Below, piece after piece: positions 17,504-26,966 of a DNA stretch of 64,000 nt. The DNA lies in NCBI RefSeq assembly GCF_036924535.1, contig NZ_JAZHRT010000001.1, forward strand, positions 4,278,001-4,342,000, written 5' to 3'. Source of the stretch: Bradyrhizobium sp. AZCC 2262 (GTDB taxonomy: Bacteria; Pseudomonadota; Alphaproteobacteria; Rhizobiales; Xanthobacteraceae). Every line of letters begins with the position of its first letter. The stretch's first letter is position 1. The translations under genes and the position numbers were made by a program. A model generated the notes under the pieces. The model was given only the letters and a program-made list of their open reading frames with translations. It was not told where the DNA came from and did no database searches.

Positions 17504-18502
17504 TCAGTGAGCGGGTCCCGGCACTTCCGGCAGCGCTTTGAGATGACATGCCACCCATTGACTGCCGTCGGTCAACCGCAGCTCCGGCTCTTCCGTCCGG
17601 CAGCGATCAAACACGTACGGACACCGGGTGTGGAAGCGGCAGCCGCTGGGCGGATTGATCGGGCTTGGCACATCGCCCTTCAAGATGATCGGGTTGCGAA
17701 TGGCCCCGGGCTCCGGCACCGGTACGGCTGACAGCAGGGCCTTCGTATAGGGATGCCTCGGCGCGGTGAAGATTTGCTGCCTTGGCGCCATCTCGACGAT
17801 CTTGCCGAGATACATCACGGCAACGCGGTGCGTCATGTGCTCGACAATCGCGAGATCGTGGCTGATGAAGAGCAGCGCGAGGCCGAACTCCCGCTGCAGA
17901 TCCTGCAGCAGGTTGACGATCTGCGCCTTGACGGAGACGTCGAGCGCCGAGACCGCCTCGTCGCAGACGATCAGTTCGGGTTCCGCGGCAAGCGCCCGGG
18001 CGATGCCGATGCGCTGGCGCTGACCGCCCGAGAATTCGTGAGGCCGGCGGCCCAGTGCGTCGCGCGGCAGGCGCACGGTGTCCATCAGCGCCGCAACCTT
18101 CGCCTCGAGTTCGGCGGCAGATTTGGCCAGGCCGAAATTACGGATCGGCTCGGCCAGGATATCGCGGACGCGCATGCGCGGATTGAGGCTGGAGAACGGA
18201 TCCTGGAACACCACCTGCACGCGGCGGCGCATGCTGCGCAGCCTTGCGGGTGAAAGACGGTCGATCCGCTGGCCATCCAGCACCACCTGGCCGGCGGTGA
18301 TGTCGAACAGCCGCAGGATGGCGCGGCCGACCGTCGACTTGCCGCAACCGGACTCGCCGACGAGAGACAGGGTCTCGCCACGCTCGACCTCAAAGGACAC
18401 GCCGTCCACGGCATAGACCCAGTTGGACTTGCGGCTGAACAGGCCACCGCGGACCGGGAAATGCTTCTTGAGGTCGTTGACCTGCAGTAGTGGGGCCCTC
18501 AT
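17504..18502 (-). CDS. Peptide-type ABC importer ATP-binding protein (DppF type)
   Basis: A 332-residue ATPase with Walker [10 protein letters not shown], signature [14 protein letters not shown] and Walker [13 protein letters not shown], where the usual DEPTSALD has Ala and Val in place of Pro and Thr; the catalytic glutamate remains. The C-terminal oligopeptide-transporter extension is complete, with [18 protein letters not shown] start it at the ATG at 18502, which overlaps the DppD-type stop by four bases. It is the last gene of the amidohydrolase-SBP-permease-ATPase unit at 17.5-24.4 kb and energises import together with the DppD-type subunit. Confidence 0.93.
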   Translation of the reverse strand: MRAPLLQVNDLKKHFPVRGGLFSRKSNWVYAVDGVSFEVERGETLSLVGESGCGKSTVGRAILRLFDITAGQVVLDGQRIDRLSPARLRSMRRRVQVVFQDPFSSLNPRMRVRDILAEPIRNFGLAKSAAELEAKVAALMDTVRLPRDALGRRPHEFSGGQRQRIGIARALAAEPELIVCDEAVSALDVSVKAQIVNLLQDLQREFGLALLFISHDLAIVEHMTHRVAVMYLGKIVEMAPRQQIFTAPRHPYTKALLSAVPVPEPGAIRNPIILKGDVPSPINPPSGCRFHTRCPYVFDRCRTEEPELRLTDGSQWVACHLKALPEVPGPAH

Positions 18503-19488
18503 GCCGCGGCCGCCTCCTTGCGTGCGTAGTGGCAGGCGGCGATGTGGCGAGGTCCCTTCTCTTCGAGACCCGGGGCAACCTGCCGGCAAAGATCGGTCGC
18601 CAGCGAACAGCGCCCGGCAAAGACGCAGCCCTCGATCCGCCCCTTGAGGCTGGGCACCTGGCCGGGGATCTCGGCGAGCCGCCGCGCCGCGCCTGATAGC
18701 GAGGAGCCGAGCTTGGGCACCGCACCGAGCAGGCCCTGCGTATAGGGGTGGCGGGGCGAGCGAAACAGCTCGGCCACCGGCGCCTCCTCGACCTTGCGGC
18801 CGGCATACATGACCATGACGCGCTCGGCGATTTCAGCGACCACGCCGAGATCATGGGTGATTAGAACGATTGCCGCGCCGACGCGGCGCTTGAGGTCCAG
18901 CATCAGTTGCAGGATCTGCGCCTGGATCGTGACATCAAGCGCCGTGGTCGGCTCGTCTGCGATCAGGAGCTTTGGATTGCAGGCGAGCGCCATGGCGATC
19001 ATCACGCGCTGCCGCATGCCGCCAGAAAGCTGATGCGGATATTCGCGCACGCGCCGCGCCGGCTCCGGGATGCCGACCAATGTCAGCATCTCGATGGCGC
19101 GCGCCTCCGCCGCCTGCTTGTCCAATCCCTGATGCATCCGCAGCGTCTCGCCGATCTGACGGCCGACCGTCAGCACCGGATTGAGGCTCGTCATCGGCTC
19201 CTGGAAGATCATCGAAATGTCGTTGCCGCGGATGGCGCGCATCTCGCGTTCGGACAGCTGCAGCAGATCCTTGCCCTGGAAGCGGATAGAACCCGCGATC
19301 TTGCCCGGCGGCTCGGCAATCAGCCGTATCAGCGACATCGAGGTGACCGATTTGCCGCAGCCGGATTCACCGACGATGGCCAGCGTCTCGCCTTCGTCGA
19401 CATGGAAGGAGACGCCGTCGACAGCCCGATTGATGCCCTCGGGGGTACGGAAATGGGTCTGCAGATTATCGACTTCGAGCAATGCCAT
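18499..19488 (-). CDS. Peptide-type ABC importer ATP-binding protein (DppD type)
   Basis: A 329-residue ATPase with Walker [10 protein letters not shown], signature [15 protein letters not shown] and Walker [13 protein letters not shown], plus the C-terminal extension with the cysteine motif [15 protein letters not shown] start it at the ATG at 19488, four bases after the upstream permease stop; a longer frame lies over that permease. It works as a pair with the DppF-type subunit, unlike the fused ATPase of the importer at 1.4-6.5 kb, so the two importers were not made by a recent duplication. Confidence 0.93.
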   Translation of the reverse strand: MALLEVDNLQTHFRTPEGINRAVDGVSFHVDEGETLAIVGESGCGKSVTSMSLIRLIAEPPGKIAGSIRFQGKDLLQLSEREMRAIRGNDISMIFQEPMTSLNPVLTVGRQIGETLRMHQGLDKQAAEARAIEMLTLVGIPEPARRVREYPHQLSGGMRQRVMIAMALACNPKLLIADEPTTALDVTIQAQILQLMLDLKRRVGAAIVLITHDLGVVAEIAERVMVMYAGRKVEEAPVAELFRSPRHPYTQGLLGAVPKLGSSLSGAARRLAEIPGQVPSLKGRIEGCVFAGRCSLATDLCRQVAPGLEEKGPRHIAACHYARKEAAAA

Positions 19489-19492
19489 CGGA

Positions 19493-20416
19493 TCAGAGAC
19501 TCTTGGCCATTCGCGGATCGAGCGCATCACGCAGGCCGTCGCCGAGCAGATTGACGGCGAGCACGGTGACGGACAGAAACGCGGCGGGAAAGAAAACGAT
19601 GTAAGGCTTGACCTGCCACAGCGCCCTGCCCTCGGCCATGATGTTGCCCCAGGATGGAATGGTCGGCGGCGTGCCGGCGCCGATGAAAGAGAGGATCGAC
19701 TCCACGATCATGGCGCTGGCACAGATATAGGTTGCCTGGACCAGCATCGGCGCCAGTGTGTTGGGCAGGATATGGCGCAGGATAACCATCGGCGTTCGTG
19801 TGCCTGAGGCTGTGGCGGCGTCCACATAGGGCTGCTCGCGCAACGACAACACGACACTGCGCACCAGCCGCGAGACGCGCGGGATTTCGGCAATCGTGAT
19901 GGCCAGAATGACGTTCCCGACGCTCGCGCGTGTCAACGCCATCAGCGCCACGGCGAGCAGGATCGGCGGTATCGACATCAGCCCGTCCATGAACCGCATC
20001 AGGATGCCGTCCGCCCATCGCACGAAACCCGAGACGAGGCCGATGGCGAGACCGGCGAGCGAGGCCAGTACAGCCACCGACAGGCCTACGGTAAGCGAGA
20101 CCCGCGCCCCGTAAAGCACGCGTGAATAGATGTCACGGCCGAGCAGGTCGGTGCCGAACCAAAAATCCGCGGAAGGCAAGCGCGTACGTTTGGCGGGCGC
20201 GAGCGCGGTCGGATCGACCGTCCCAAGCCAGGGTGCGAAGATCCCGACCAATACGAGGCAGAGCAGCAAGACGCCGCCGATCGCAACCGTCGGATGATTG
20301 CGCAGGAAGCCAAGGACACCGCGTCGGATTGCCACCGGCGCCAGCAGGTCCGGCAGTTGCGGCGCAATGACGAGGCCCGGCGGCACCGGCGCCGTGCTTG
20401 TGGCGGAGATGCTCAA
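19493..20416 (-). CDS. Peptide-type ABC importer permease (DppC type)
   Basis: A 307-residue DppC/OppC permease. A 35-residue cytoplasmic N-terminus precedes the first helix ([21 protein letters not shown]); the loop [19 protein letters not shown] and the ATPase-contact segment [12 protein letters not shown] follow. It ends in [19 protein letters not shown]. It overlaps the DppB-type gene by four bases upstream and is followed four bases later by the DppD-type ATPase. It forms part of the membrane channel of this second peptide-type importer. Confidence 0.93.
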   Translation of the reverse strand: MSISATSTAPVPPGLVIAPQLPDLLAPVAIRRGVLGFLRNHPTVAIGGVLLLCLVLVGIFAPWLGTVDPTALAPAKRTRLPSADFWFGTDLLGRDIYSRVLYGARVSLTVGLSVAVLASLAGLAIGLVSGFVRWADGILMRFMDGLMSIPPILLAVALMALTRASVGNVILAITIAEIPRVSRLVRSVVLSLREQPYVDAATASGTRTPMVILRHILPNTLAPMLVQATYICASAMIVESILSFIGAGTPPTIPSWGNIMAEGRALWQVKPYIVFFPAAFLSVTVLAVNLLGDGLRDALDPRMAKSL

Positions 20417-21354
20417 TAGCGGATCCTCGGGTCGACCAGGGTATAGGTGACGTCGACCATCAGGTTGACGAGCACATAGAGAAAGCTGAACAGCAGCACG
20501 ATGCCCTGGATGACCGGATAATCGCGGCGCAGGATCGCATCGATCGTCAGCCGGCCAAGGCCGGGGATGGCGAACACGCTTTCGGTCACCACCGCACCGC
20601 CGATCAGTAGCGCAATGCCGATACCGATCACCGTCACGATCGGAACGGCTGCGTTTTTCAGCGCGTGAACGAACAGGATGTTGCGCTGGTCGAGGCCTTT
20701 GGCGCGGGCGGTGCGGACATAATCCTGCTGCAGCACCTCAAGCATGGAGGCGCGGGTAATGCGCGCGATCAGCGCGATGTAGACGGTGCCCAGCGCGACT
20801 GCCGGCAGGATCAGGTTCTGCAGCCATGGCCAGAAGCCCGCGGTCAACGGTGTGTAGCCCTGCACGGGAAGCCATTCGAATTGCAGCGCGAATACGTAGG
20901 CAAGGACGTATCCGACAACAAAGACGGGAAGCGAGAAGGCGAACACGGCAAACGCCATGATGGTGCGGTCCACCCAGCTTCCCGCCTTCCACGCCGCCAC
21001 CACGCCGAGCGGCACCGCGACAAGGATGGTCAGGACGAGCGTAATCGCCATCAGCGAGAGCGTCGGCTCGATGCGCTGCGCGATCATCGCGGAGACCGGC
21101 AGGTTGGTGAAGATCGAGGTGCCGAGATCGCCGTGCACGATATGCCAGAGCCAAGACCCGAACTGGACCAGAAACGGCCGGTCGAGACCGAGGCCCTGGC
21201 GAATGCGCTCAACGTCGGCGGGGCTCGCCTGGTCGCCCGCAATCACCGCGGCCGGATCGCCCGGCGCGATGTAGAGCAGGCTGAAGACGAACAGCGCGAC
21301 GATCCCCATCACGGGCAAGGTCGAGAGAATGCGCCGGAGGATATACGAGAGCAT
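20413..21354 (-). CDS. Peptide-type ABC importer permease (DppB type)
   Basis: A 313-residue DppB/OppB permease. It begins MLSYILRRILSTLPVMG, typical for the family, then LLYIAPGDPAAVIAG, and carries the contact helix YVRTARAKGLDQ. The C-terminus [16 protein letters not shown] is also standard. It starts 17 bases after the solute-binding protein and overlaps the DppC-type gene by four bases. It forms the second half of the channel. Confidence 0.93.
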   Translation of the reverse strand: MLSYILRRILSTLPVMGIVALFVFSLLYIAPGDPAAVIAGDQASPADVERIRQGLGLDRPFLVQFGSWLWHIVHGDLGTSIFTNLPVSAMIAQRIEPTLSLMAITLVLTILVAVPLGVVAAWKAGSWVDRTIMAFAVFAFSLPVFVVGYVLAYVFALQFEWLPVQGYTPLTAGFWPWLQNLILPAVALGTVYIALIARITRASMLEVLQQDYVRTARAKGLDQRNILFVHALKNAAVPIVTVIGIGIALLIGGAVVTESVFAIPGLGRLTIDAILRRDYPVIQGIVLLFSFLYVLVNLMVDVTYTLVDPRIRY

Positions 21355-21371
21355 GTGGGTTTACTGCGCCG

Positions 21372-22976
21372 TCATGCGGTCTTCGATACGCCCCAGAAGA
21401 AGGGCAGCGGCCCCTTGGCGATACCGGAGACATTCTTGCGCCACGCCGTGTAGCTCAAGAAGAATCCGGTCGGCGCATAAACCACGTCCTCGAGCGCCGC
21501 CTTGTTGAGACGATTGACCGCAGCTTTCTCCTCATCGAGATTCTTGGCATCGAACCATGCCAAAACTTCCTTTTCCACGGGCGCGCTTGTGGGCCAGCCA
21601 AACCATGCCTTGTCGCCATTGGCGCGAATGGCGTTGTAGGCGGCGGGGCTGATGCAGTCCGCCCCGGCGTGCCAGGTGTGAAACATTCCCCAGCCGCCCT
21701 GGCCCGGCGGCGTTTTCTGGGCGCGGCGGGAACCGACCGTGCCCCAATCGGTCGCGACGAAGTCGACATTCATGCCCATCTGCTTCAGCAGATCGGCAGT
21801 GACATCGCCCTGCGCCTTGGTGATCGGTTGATCCTGCGCCACCACGCAGGTGACCGGCTGGCCTGAATAGCTGCTCTCGGCCAAGAGCTTCTTTGCCATT
21901 GCGAGATCGCGCTTGCCCTTCAGGATCTCGCCGCCCTCTTCCGAGTAGAGCGGCGTATCCGGCGTGAAGAAGCCGGGCAGCGGTTTCCAGAGCGCGGTAT
22001 CGTCGCCGACAAGCGCGCGCATGTAGTCTTCCTGGCTCAGCGCCGCGAGCACGGCACGTCGCACCTTCACATCGTTGAAGGGCGGATACAGATGGTTCAT
22101 CCGGAATGAGCCGATGTTACCCAGGGGATCGGCGATGTCGACGTTGATGTTGCGGTTCTTCTTGAGCGACGGCACGAGATCGGTGATGGGGCTCTCCCAC
22201 CAATCGACCTCGCCATTCTGAAGTGCGGCCGCCGCCGTGGCAGGATCCGGGATCACTACCCATTCGATGCGGGCAACCAGCATCTGCTTGCCGCCCGCGA
22301 GCCAGGACGCCTTCTCCTGCCGCGGCGTGTAATCGGCAAATTTCTCGAACACCGCCTTGGCGCCGGGCACCCATTCACTTTTTGCGAACTTCATGGGGCC
22401 CGAGCCGACATATTCGGGAATCTGCTTGAACGGGTCGGTCTGGGCAATGCGCTCCGGCATAATGAACGCGCAGGGCGTGCTATTCTTGCCCAACGCCAGC
22501 AGCATCTTCGGATAAGGCGACTTCAGCGCCCATTTGAAGGTGCGGTCGTCGACGGTGGTCAGCTCGTTCTGGATCGCCTTGAGCATCAGGCCCATGGGAT
22601 CGCGCGCCGACCAGCGCGTCAGGCTCGCCACCACGTCCTTGCTGAGCACCGGCTCGCCGTCGTGGAACTTGAGCCCCGGCCGGAGCCGGAAGGTCCAGAC
22701 CAGACCGTCGTCGGACACCTCCTCAGACTCGACCATCTGGCGCTGCGGCTGCAGCGTGGCGTCGAGACCGTAAAGGGTGTCCCACACCAGCGCGGCGGCG
22801 TTGCGCACGACATACTGGGTCCCCCAGATCGGATCGAAATTCGCGAGGTTGGCCTGCGGCACAAAGCGTAAGGTGCGCGCCGCAGCGCCTTGCGAAAGCG
22901 CCGGCATCGAAAGGCCGCCCGTCGCCGCCAGGCTGCCTACCCCGGCCAATCCCTTCAACACAGTCCTGCGATCCAT
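21372..22976 (-). CDS. ABC importer periplasmic solute-binding protein, family 5 (Tat-type leader)
   Basis: A 534-residue family 5 binding protein. I start it at the ATG at 22976, preceded by GGGAGAG, since this gives a clean twin-arginine leader (MDRRTVLKGLAG, hydrophobic core, cleavage near PALSQG). The mature protein has ANFDPIWGTQYVVRNAA, RLRPGLKFHDGEPVLSKDV and VRRAVLAALSQEDYM, all typical. It should be exported to the periplasm and deliver its ligand to the DppB/DppC-type permeases. The operon is headed by an amidohydrolase, so the ligand may be an N-acyl or cyclic amide compound. Confidence 0.92.
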   Translation of the reverse strand: MDRRTVLKGLAGVGSLAATGGLSMPALSQGAAARTLRFVPQANLANFDPIWGTQYVVRNAAALVWDTLYGLDATLQPQRQMVESEEVSDDGLVWTFRLRPGLKFHDGEPVLSKDVVASLTRWSARDPMGLMLKAIQNELTTVDDRTFKWALKSPYPKMLLALGKNSTPCAFIMPERIAQTDPFKQIPEYVGSGPMKFAKSEWVPGAKAVFEKFADYTPRQEKASWLAGGKQMLVARIEWVVIPDPATAAAALQNGEVDWWESPITDLVPSLKKNRNINVDIADPLGNIGSFRMNHLYPPFNDVKVRRAVLAALSQEDYMRALVGDDTALWKPLPGFFTPDTPLYSEEGGEILKGKRDLAMAKKLLAESSYSGQPVTCVVAQDQPITKAQGDVTADLLKQMGMNVDFVATDWGTVGSRRAQKTPPGQGGWGMFHTWHAGADCISPAAYNAIRANGDKAWFGWPTSAPVEKEVLAWFDAKNLDEEKAAVNRLNKAALEDVVYAPTGFFLSYTAWRKNVSGIAKGPLPFFWGVSKTA

Positions 22977-23188
22977 GGAGCTCTCCCAGTCTTGAGTTGT
23001 CACGGCGATTCCGGCCAATTCGATGGCCGAAGGTTCGACGCCGCGTGAGGTGAAGCGGGCCAGTCAAACCGATGCCAATCAGTCTCCTTTTGCTTGCAAG
23101 CGGTATGCCAGCACGGCCCACTCGCGCCGCGGCCAACTTCCGGCCAACCGCATGGTAAACCCTTTCAAGCCATCACATTTTTGCACGG

Positions 23189-24379
23189 TCACATCCATTC
23201 GCGTTCTGCCTGGCCTGCAAGCTGCTTGAATTTCGACGATTGCTGCGGATGCCACCAGCGGCCGCCAATGACGACACCTTCGGACGCGATCTTGCGGTCG
23301 CCGATCAAATGCTCCCCGATGACGTCGACATAGTCGAACTGGCCTTGCGGAATCGAGATGAGGGTGGCGTCCCCAACGCTGCCCGGCTTGAGGCTGCCGA
23401 GTTCCGGACGCCGCAGCGCCATCGCCGCATTGACCGTCGAAGCGGCGACCACATCAGACAGCGGCATGCCCATGCACAGGAACTTGGACATGGTCGTCAC
23501 CTGATCAAAGGCCGGCCCGTCGATGCACAGGGCATGGACGTCAGAGGAAATGGTGTCGGGATAGAAGCCGTTGGCAAGCATGGCGCGGGCAGTCTTGAAG
23601 GCGAATGAGCCTTTGCCGTGACCGATATCGAATAACACGCCGCGTTCGCGCGCCTCCAGCACCGCCCTTTTCACCGTACCCTGGGCGGTGGCGGGCGTAT
23701 TGGGAAACGGCCGGAACGCATGCGTGAGAACGTCGCCCGGCCGCAGGCGGGCGAGCACCTCCTCATAGCTCGGCGGCGGGTGGTCGATGTGCGCCATCAG
23801 CGGCATGCCGACCTCTTCAGCGACCTCCAGCGCGATGTCGAGCGGCACGATCCCCGACGTGCCCGAGGCGTGGAGCCCTACCCGCACCTTGATGCCGACG
23901 ACGAGGTCGCGGTTGGCCTCCGCCACCGCGACGGCATCGATCGGATTCATCAAGCGCATCTCCTCGCTCTCGCCGACCATGACGCGATGCGAGAAGCCGT
24001 AGATGCCAGCGTGGGAGACATGCAGATAGGCGAGAATGCGGACCTGGCTCGGCTCGATGACATGCTTGCGGAAACCGGCGAAATTGCCCGGACCGGCGCT
24101 GCCGGTGTCGACCGCCGTAGTGACGCCCGAGGTGCGGCAGAACTCTTCGGCATCGATGCCGAGCGAGGTGCCACCCCAATAGACATGGGTGTGCAGATCG
24201 ATCAAACCGGGGGTGACGATGTAGTCAGACACGTCCCGCACATCGGTTCCGGGATCGGCCTTGAGCTCGCTTCCGATCATGGCCACCTTGCCGCCGGCGA
24301 AGGCTATATCGGTCACGGCGTCGAGCTTCTGGGAAGGATCAACCACCCGGCCGCCGCGCAGAACCAAATCGAAAGGCAT
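23189..24379 (-). CDS. Amidohydrolase/deacetylase family metallohydrolase
   Basis: A 396-residue amidohydrolase-superfamily protein. Metal-binding segments appear in order: LIDLHTHVYWG, HVSHAGIYGF, AHIDHPPPSYEE, FDIGHGKGSF and SSDVHALCIDG. This pattern is that of the deacetylase/dihydroorotase-like group that removes acyl groups from amino acid or cyclic substrates. I start it at the ATG at 24379 after CAGGAGATAAC. It leads the unit that continues with a family 5 binding protein, two permeases and two ATPases, with a 212-base gap before the binding protein. Its imported substrate is probably what the transporter brings in. Confidence 0.88.
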   Translation of the reverse strand: MPFDLVLRGGRVVDPSQKLDAVTDIAFAGGKVAMIGSELKADPGTDVRDVSDYIVTPGLIDLHTHVYWGGTSLGIDAEEFCRTSGVTTAVDTGSAGPGNFAGFRKHVIEPSQVRILAYLHVSHAGIYGFSHRVMVGESEEMRLMNPIDAVAVAEANRDLVVGIKVRVGLHASGTSGIVPLDIALEVAEEVGMPLMAHIDHPPPSYEEVLARLRPGDVLTHAFRPFPNTPATAQGTVKRAVLEARERGVLFDIGHGKGSFAFKTARAMLANGFYPDTISSDVHALCIDGPAFDQVTTMSKFLCMGMPLSDVVAASTVNAAMALRRPELGSLKPGSVGDATLISIPQGQFDYVDVIGEHLIGDRKIASEGVVIGGRWWHPQQSSKFKQLAGQAEREWM

Positions 24380-24454
24380 CGTTATCTCCTGAAATAAGGG
24401 AAGCAGCGCGAGGGCGCCTCGCCCATCCACGGAAGCGCGCGCACCGACGAGCCG

Positions 24455-24781
24455 TCAACTATTAAAGGCGGCCTGGGCTTCCGGCAAATCCCAGATCTTG
24501 CCGATCGCCGCATTAGCAGCCGACATCATCGCGGTCTCGTCGCCGTGAATGTATCGGCCTGCGTCGATCAGCACCCGCCCATCAACGATGACCTGATCGA
24601 TGTTGGCGCGGTTCCCGAGCGCGACGAGCCCGCGCCGTGGATCGAACAATGGCAGCAAATGGGGGTCAAGCGTGGCATGCCAAATCCGGCCCTGCAGCCC
24701 TCTTGGTTTCCCGGCGATCTTGAGCACAAGGTCGCGCGCGGCGAGGCCGAAGTAGGCCCTGATCCACTCCAGGGCGCTCAT
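24455..24781 (-). pseudogene. Remnant of an amidohydrolase (C-terminal end only)
   Basis: The 108-codon frame ends with PLFDPRRGLVALGNRANIDQVIVDGRVLIDAGRY, the final strands of deaminase/chlorohydrolase-type amidohydrolases, where composite-domain residues follow the catalytic barrel. The whole barrel with its metal ligands is missing, and the first 35 residues do not align to any amidohydrolase part I recognise. I read this as the decayed tail of a former gene. Its ATG overlaps the stop of the upstream secreted-protein gene by four bases, so a short product could still be made. Confidence 0.6.
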
Positions 24782-25209
24782 AAATTGTTCTGCAAATATT
24801 CGAACACGTAGTCGGCGTCGTTGCTCGAATTGAAATTGACCTCGTAGTCGATCGTGCCATCCTTGAGCACAACCGTGCGCTGCGGTCCAAAACTACAAGT
24901 CAGACTTTTGATCTTCTGTTTGACCGCTTCCTTGCCGGCCGGGGAGTCACAGACGCGGCGCGTGGCCTCGAGCGCTGCGCTGCAGTAACCGTAGGCGCTG
25001 TAGGTCTTCCGCTCCTCCGGCGCCGGCGGCTTCAACCAGTCAAACTTCGCTGTGAGACTGTTGCCGCACCGCTCGTTGGTGGAGGTGACCTCTCCCGCGA
25101 GATACTTCTCCTGGTCCGCGAAATACTCCTTGTCCTTGAGCGATTGCGCAATCGCGACCGACGAGAAGATCGAGAGCGTGACGACGGCAACACCGGCACG
25201 GATATTCAT
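24778..25209 (-). CDS. Small secreted protein with four cysteines
   Basis: A 143-residue protein with a clear signal peptide (MNIRAGVAVVTLSIFSSVAIAQ, cleavage after about residue 21). The mature part has four cysteines at 48, 76, 87 and 105, enough for two disulfides, and a conserved-looking tail VLKDGTIDYEVNFNSSND. I do not recognise the family. I start it at the ATG at 25209 because it begins the signal peptide; a longer frame adds five residues. It is likely periplasmic or secreted. It lies next to other small exported proteins in the 24-29 kb region. Confidence 0.65.
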   Translation of the reverse strand: MNIRAGVAVVTLSIFSSVAIAQSLKDKEYFADQEKYLAGEVTSTNERCGNSLTAKFDWLKPPAPEERKTYSAYGYCSAALEATRRVCDSPAGKEAVKQKIKSLTCSFGPQRTVVLKDGTIDYEVNFNSSNDADYVFEYLQNNL

Positions 25210-25474
25210 AGCGGATAACTCCAAATTAGACGTTCATGCGCGCATCCCGTGCGGGTACGGCATCCGGCCACTGCGGCGGACCCAGGGATAGACGGACAGC
25301 GGCGATAATTTTCCCGTGTGGAGCGGTGCATCTTGATTGAAACATTTTGAAGAACGAATGCGCCGCATTCAACATGGGTGTCGGCCGCAAAAACTCCGCA
25401 TTTGCTTCTCACTTCTCCCTGCGCTCATCAGCGATACCGCACCCCGCGATTGTCGTGATGCTGTGAGGTCTACC

Positions 25475-26203
25475 ATGTCCGGACGTTTCCAAAAGATCGC
25501 CGTCGGCGCCGCCCTCACCTTGATCATCAGCATTGGCGCCCTCGCCGCGGAAAGCGGGCCGCCGCTTCGCATCGGGCATTACAGCACCGGCAGCGGATTG
25601 ATCGGCTTTGTGATCGACCGCATGGGAACGCCGATCAAGCTGCGCTTCGACGGCTCCGACGAAATCCTGGCCTTGACCACCGAGCAGGCCCCATACAATT
25701 CGATGACGCTCAAGCGCGACGACGGCGTCTCGGTTCTTCGGATCTACGAAACGGGTCGCATTCTGATATTCAGCGACAAATTGTCGGGCGGTTCGGCTGA
25801 CGCGTATCGCGACCAGGACGCCGAGCCGCTCGCCGTCAAGAGGGCAACGAAAGAGCAGGCCGAGACCGAGGCCGAGTCGCTCGGGCGCAGCCTCAAGCGC
25901 GCGGGCGCCCCGGAGCTCGCGATCTCGCTGGACGCGCCTCGCCTTTCCGCTGACGCCGCCGCATGGTCCGCCATGGCGGACGCAATCGCCGTCACCGGAG
26001 CAACCCTGGCTGAGATGCTCACCTCACCGATCGCACGTGAGATCATCGCGGCGAAACTGCGGCGCGTCGTCATCCGCGACGCCGACCAGGTTGATGTCAG
26101 GCTGGCGGGCGACACCCTGATCGTGGAGGTCGAAGCCAGGGAGCCGATCACAGGCCGGCCGTCCTCGGCGCGCCTCAAGTCTGCGATCGGTGACCTCCTG
26201 TAG
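25475..26203 (+). CDS. Exported protein of unknown function
   Basis: A 242-residue protein with a signal peptide (VGAALTLIISIGALAAES, cleavage near residue 24). The first half of the mature chain looks like beta strands (GSGLIGFVIDRMGTPIKLRF, VSVLRIYETGRILIFSD); the second half is helical and charged, rich in Ala, Glu and Arg. I do not recognise a catalytic motif. I use the ATG at 25475, which begins the signal peptide; the longer frame upstream has a different character. Its neighbours are a cysteine-rich secreted protein on the other strand and the four-helix membrane protein downstream. Confidence 0.65.
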   Translation: MSGRFQKIAVGAALTLIISIGALAAESGPPLRIGHYSTGSGLIGFVIDRMGTPIKLRFDGSDEILALTTEQAPYNSMTLKRDDGVSVLRIYETGRILIFSDKLSGGSADAYRDQDAEPLAVKRATKEQAETEAESLGRSLKRAGAPELAISLDAPRLSADAAAWSAMADAIAVTGATLAEMLTSPIAREIIAAKLRRVVIRDADQVDVRLAGDTLIVEVEAREPITGRPSSARLKSAIGDLL

Positions 26204-26361
26204 CTAAATCCATACCCAGGGCACGAATTTACAGCAGCCGGCGCGAAGAAAAATGCTCACCGGTCCGTCTCTCTATCGTGATGTGGTGGCGACGGCCGCA
26301 GGCCGTCTCGAAATATCACCGCAATGTGGTGCAAAATGTTGTCAAGAAAGAGAGGAATCGA

Positions 26362-26793
26362 ATGTCGGGTCTTATAACTGGGCTGGTTTTGCTCGCGCTC
26401 GGCGCCCTGGCGGCCGCTTCGAGCATCGTCGCGAGGCGTCCCGACGCAAAGGCGTATATCGAACTGATGGTACCTTACCAGGGATGGTTCGGATTCATAA
26501 CCTGCCTGTGGGGCGCCTGGATCATCATCAATGCGATCATCAACCTGAACTGGTTCGGCTACGTGCCGGTCTGGTGGCTGACCTACCTCGCGACCGGCGT
26601 GCTGATTGCATCGCTCGGCCTGCTGCTCGGCTATGCGTTGCTGACGAAGCTCATTTTCAGCCACAACGCCAGTGCGGCGCAGCGCGGCGAGCAGATTCGC
26701 GCTGCCATTGTCCCCTATCAGACCGTGCTCGGTTATGCCGCGATCGCCCTCGGCCTATGGACGATCGTCGCAACGTTTCTCTATCGTGTCTAG
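26362..26793 (+). CDS. Small four-helix membrane protein with internal duplication
   Basis: A 143-residue inner-membrane protein with four predicted helices at about residues 3-23, 40-60, 70-93 and 118-140. The two halves look alike: VPYQGWFGFITCLWGAWIII in the first and VPYQTVLGYAAIALGLWTIV in the second, each preceded by a helix with many Gly and Leu. This suggests a tandem two-helix duplication. The ATG at 26362 follows AGAGAGGAATCGA; the longer frame before it is not hydrophobic. Function unknown. It is followed by a palindromic repeat and the caspase-like gene on the same strand. Confidence 0.75.
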   Translation: MSGLITGLVLLALGALAAASSIVARRPDAKAYIELMVPYQGWFGFITCLWGAWIIINAIINLNWFGYVPVWWLTYLATGVLIASLGLLLGYALLTKLIFSHNASAAQRGEQIRAAIVPYQTVLGYAAIALGLWTIVATFLYRV

Positions 26794-26947
26794 CTGGAGC
26801 ATGATCCGGGAAAACGCCTGCCCGCACTTTGATGCGGGCGGGAGACCGGCTTTCCCTTAGCTAACAAACGCGGACACGTTTGCCGAAGGAAAACCGGTCT
26901 CCAACCCCCATCAGTGCGGAGGCGTGCTTTTCCGGGTCCTGCTCCAG
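26794..26947. repeat. Nested palindromic intergenic repeat upstream of the caspase-like gene
   Basis: The outer arms CTGGAGCA at 26794-26801 and TGCTCCAG at 26940-26947 are exact inverted repeats that continue imperfectly (ATCCGG and TTTCCGG parts). Inside lie a CCCGCA/TGCGGG hairpin at 26821-26838 and a near-perfect 17-base inverted repeat at 26841-26858 and 26886-26902. This resembles the GGAGCATGATCCGGAAAA palindromic repeats common in Bradyrhizobium. It ends 19 bases before the caspase-like start codon, so it sits in that gene's leader. Confidence 0.7.
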
Positions 26948-26966
26948 AGCATCGACGAGAGCATCC

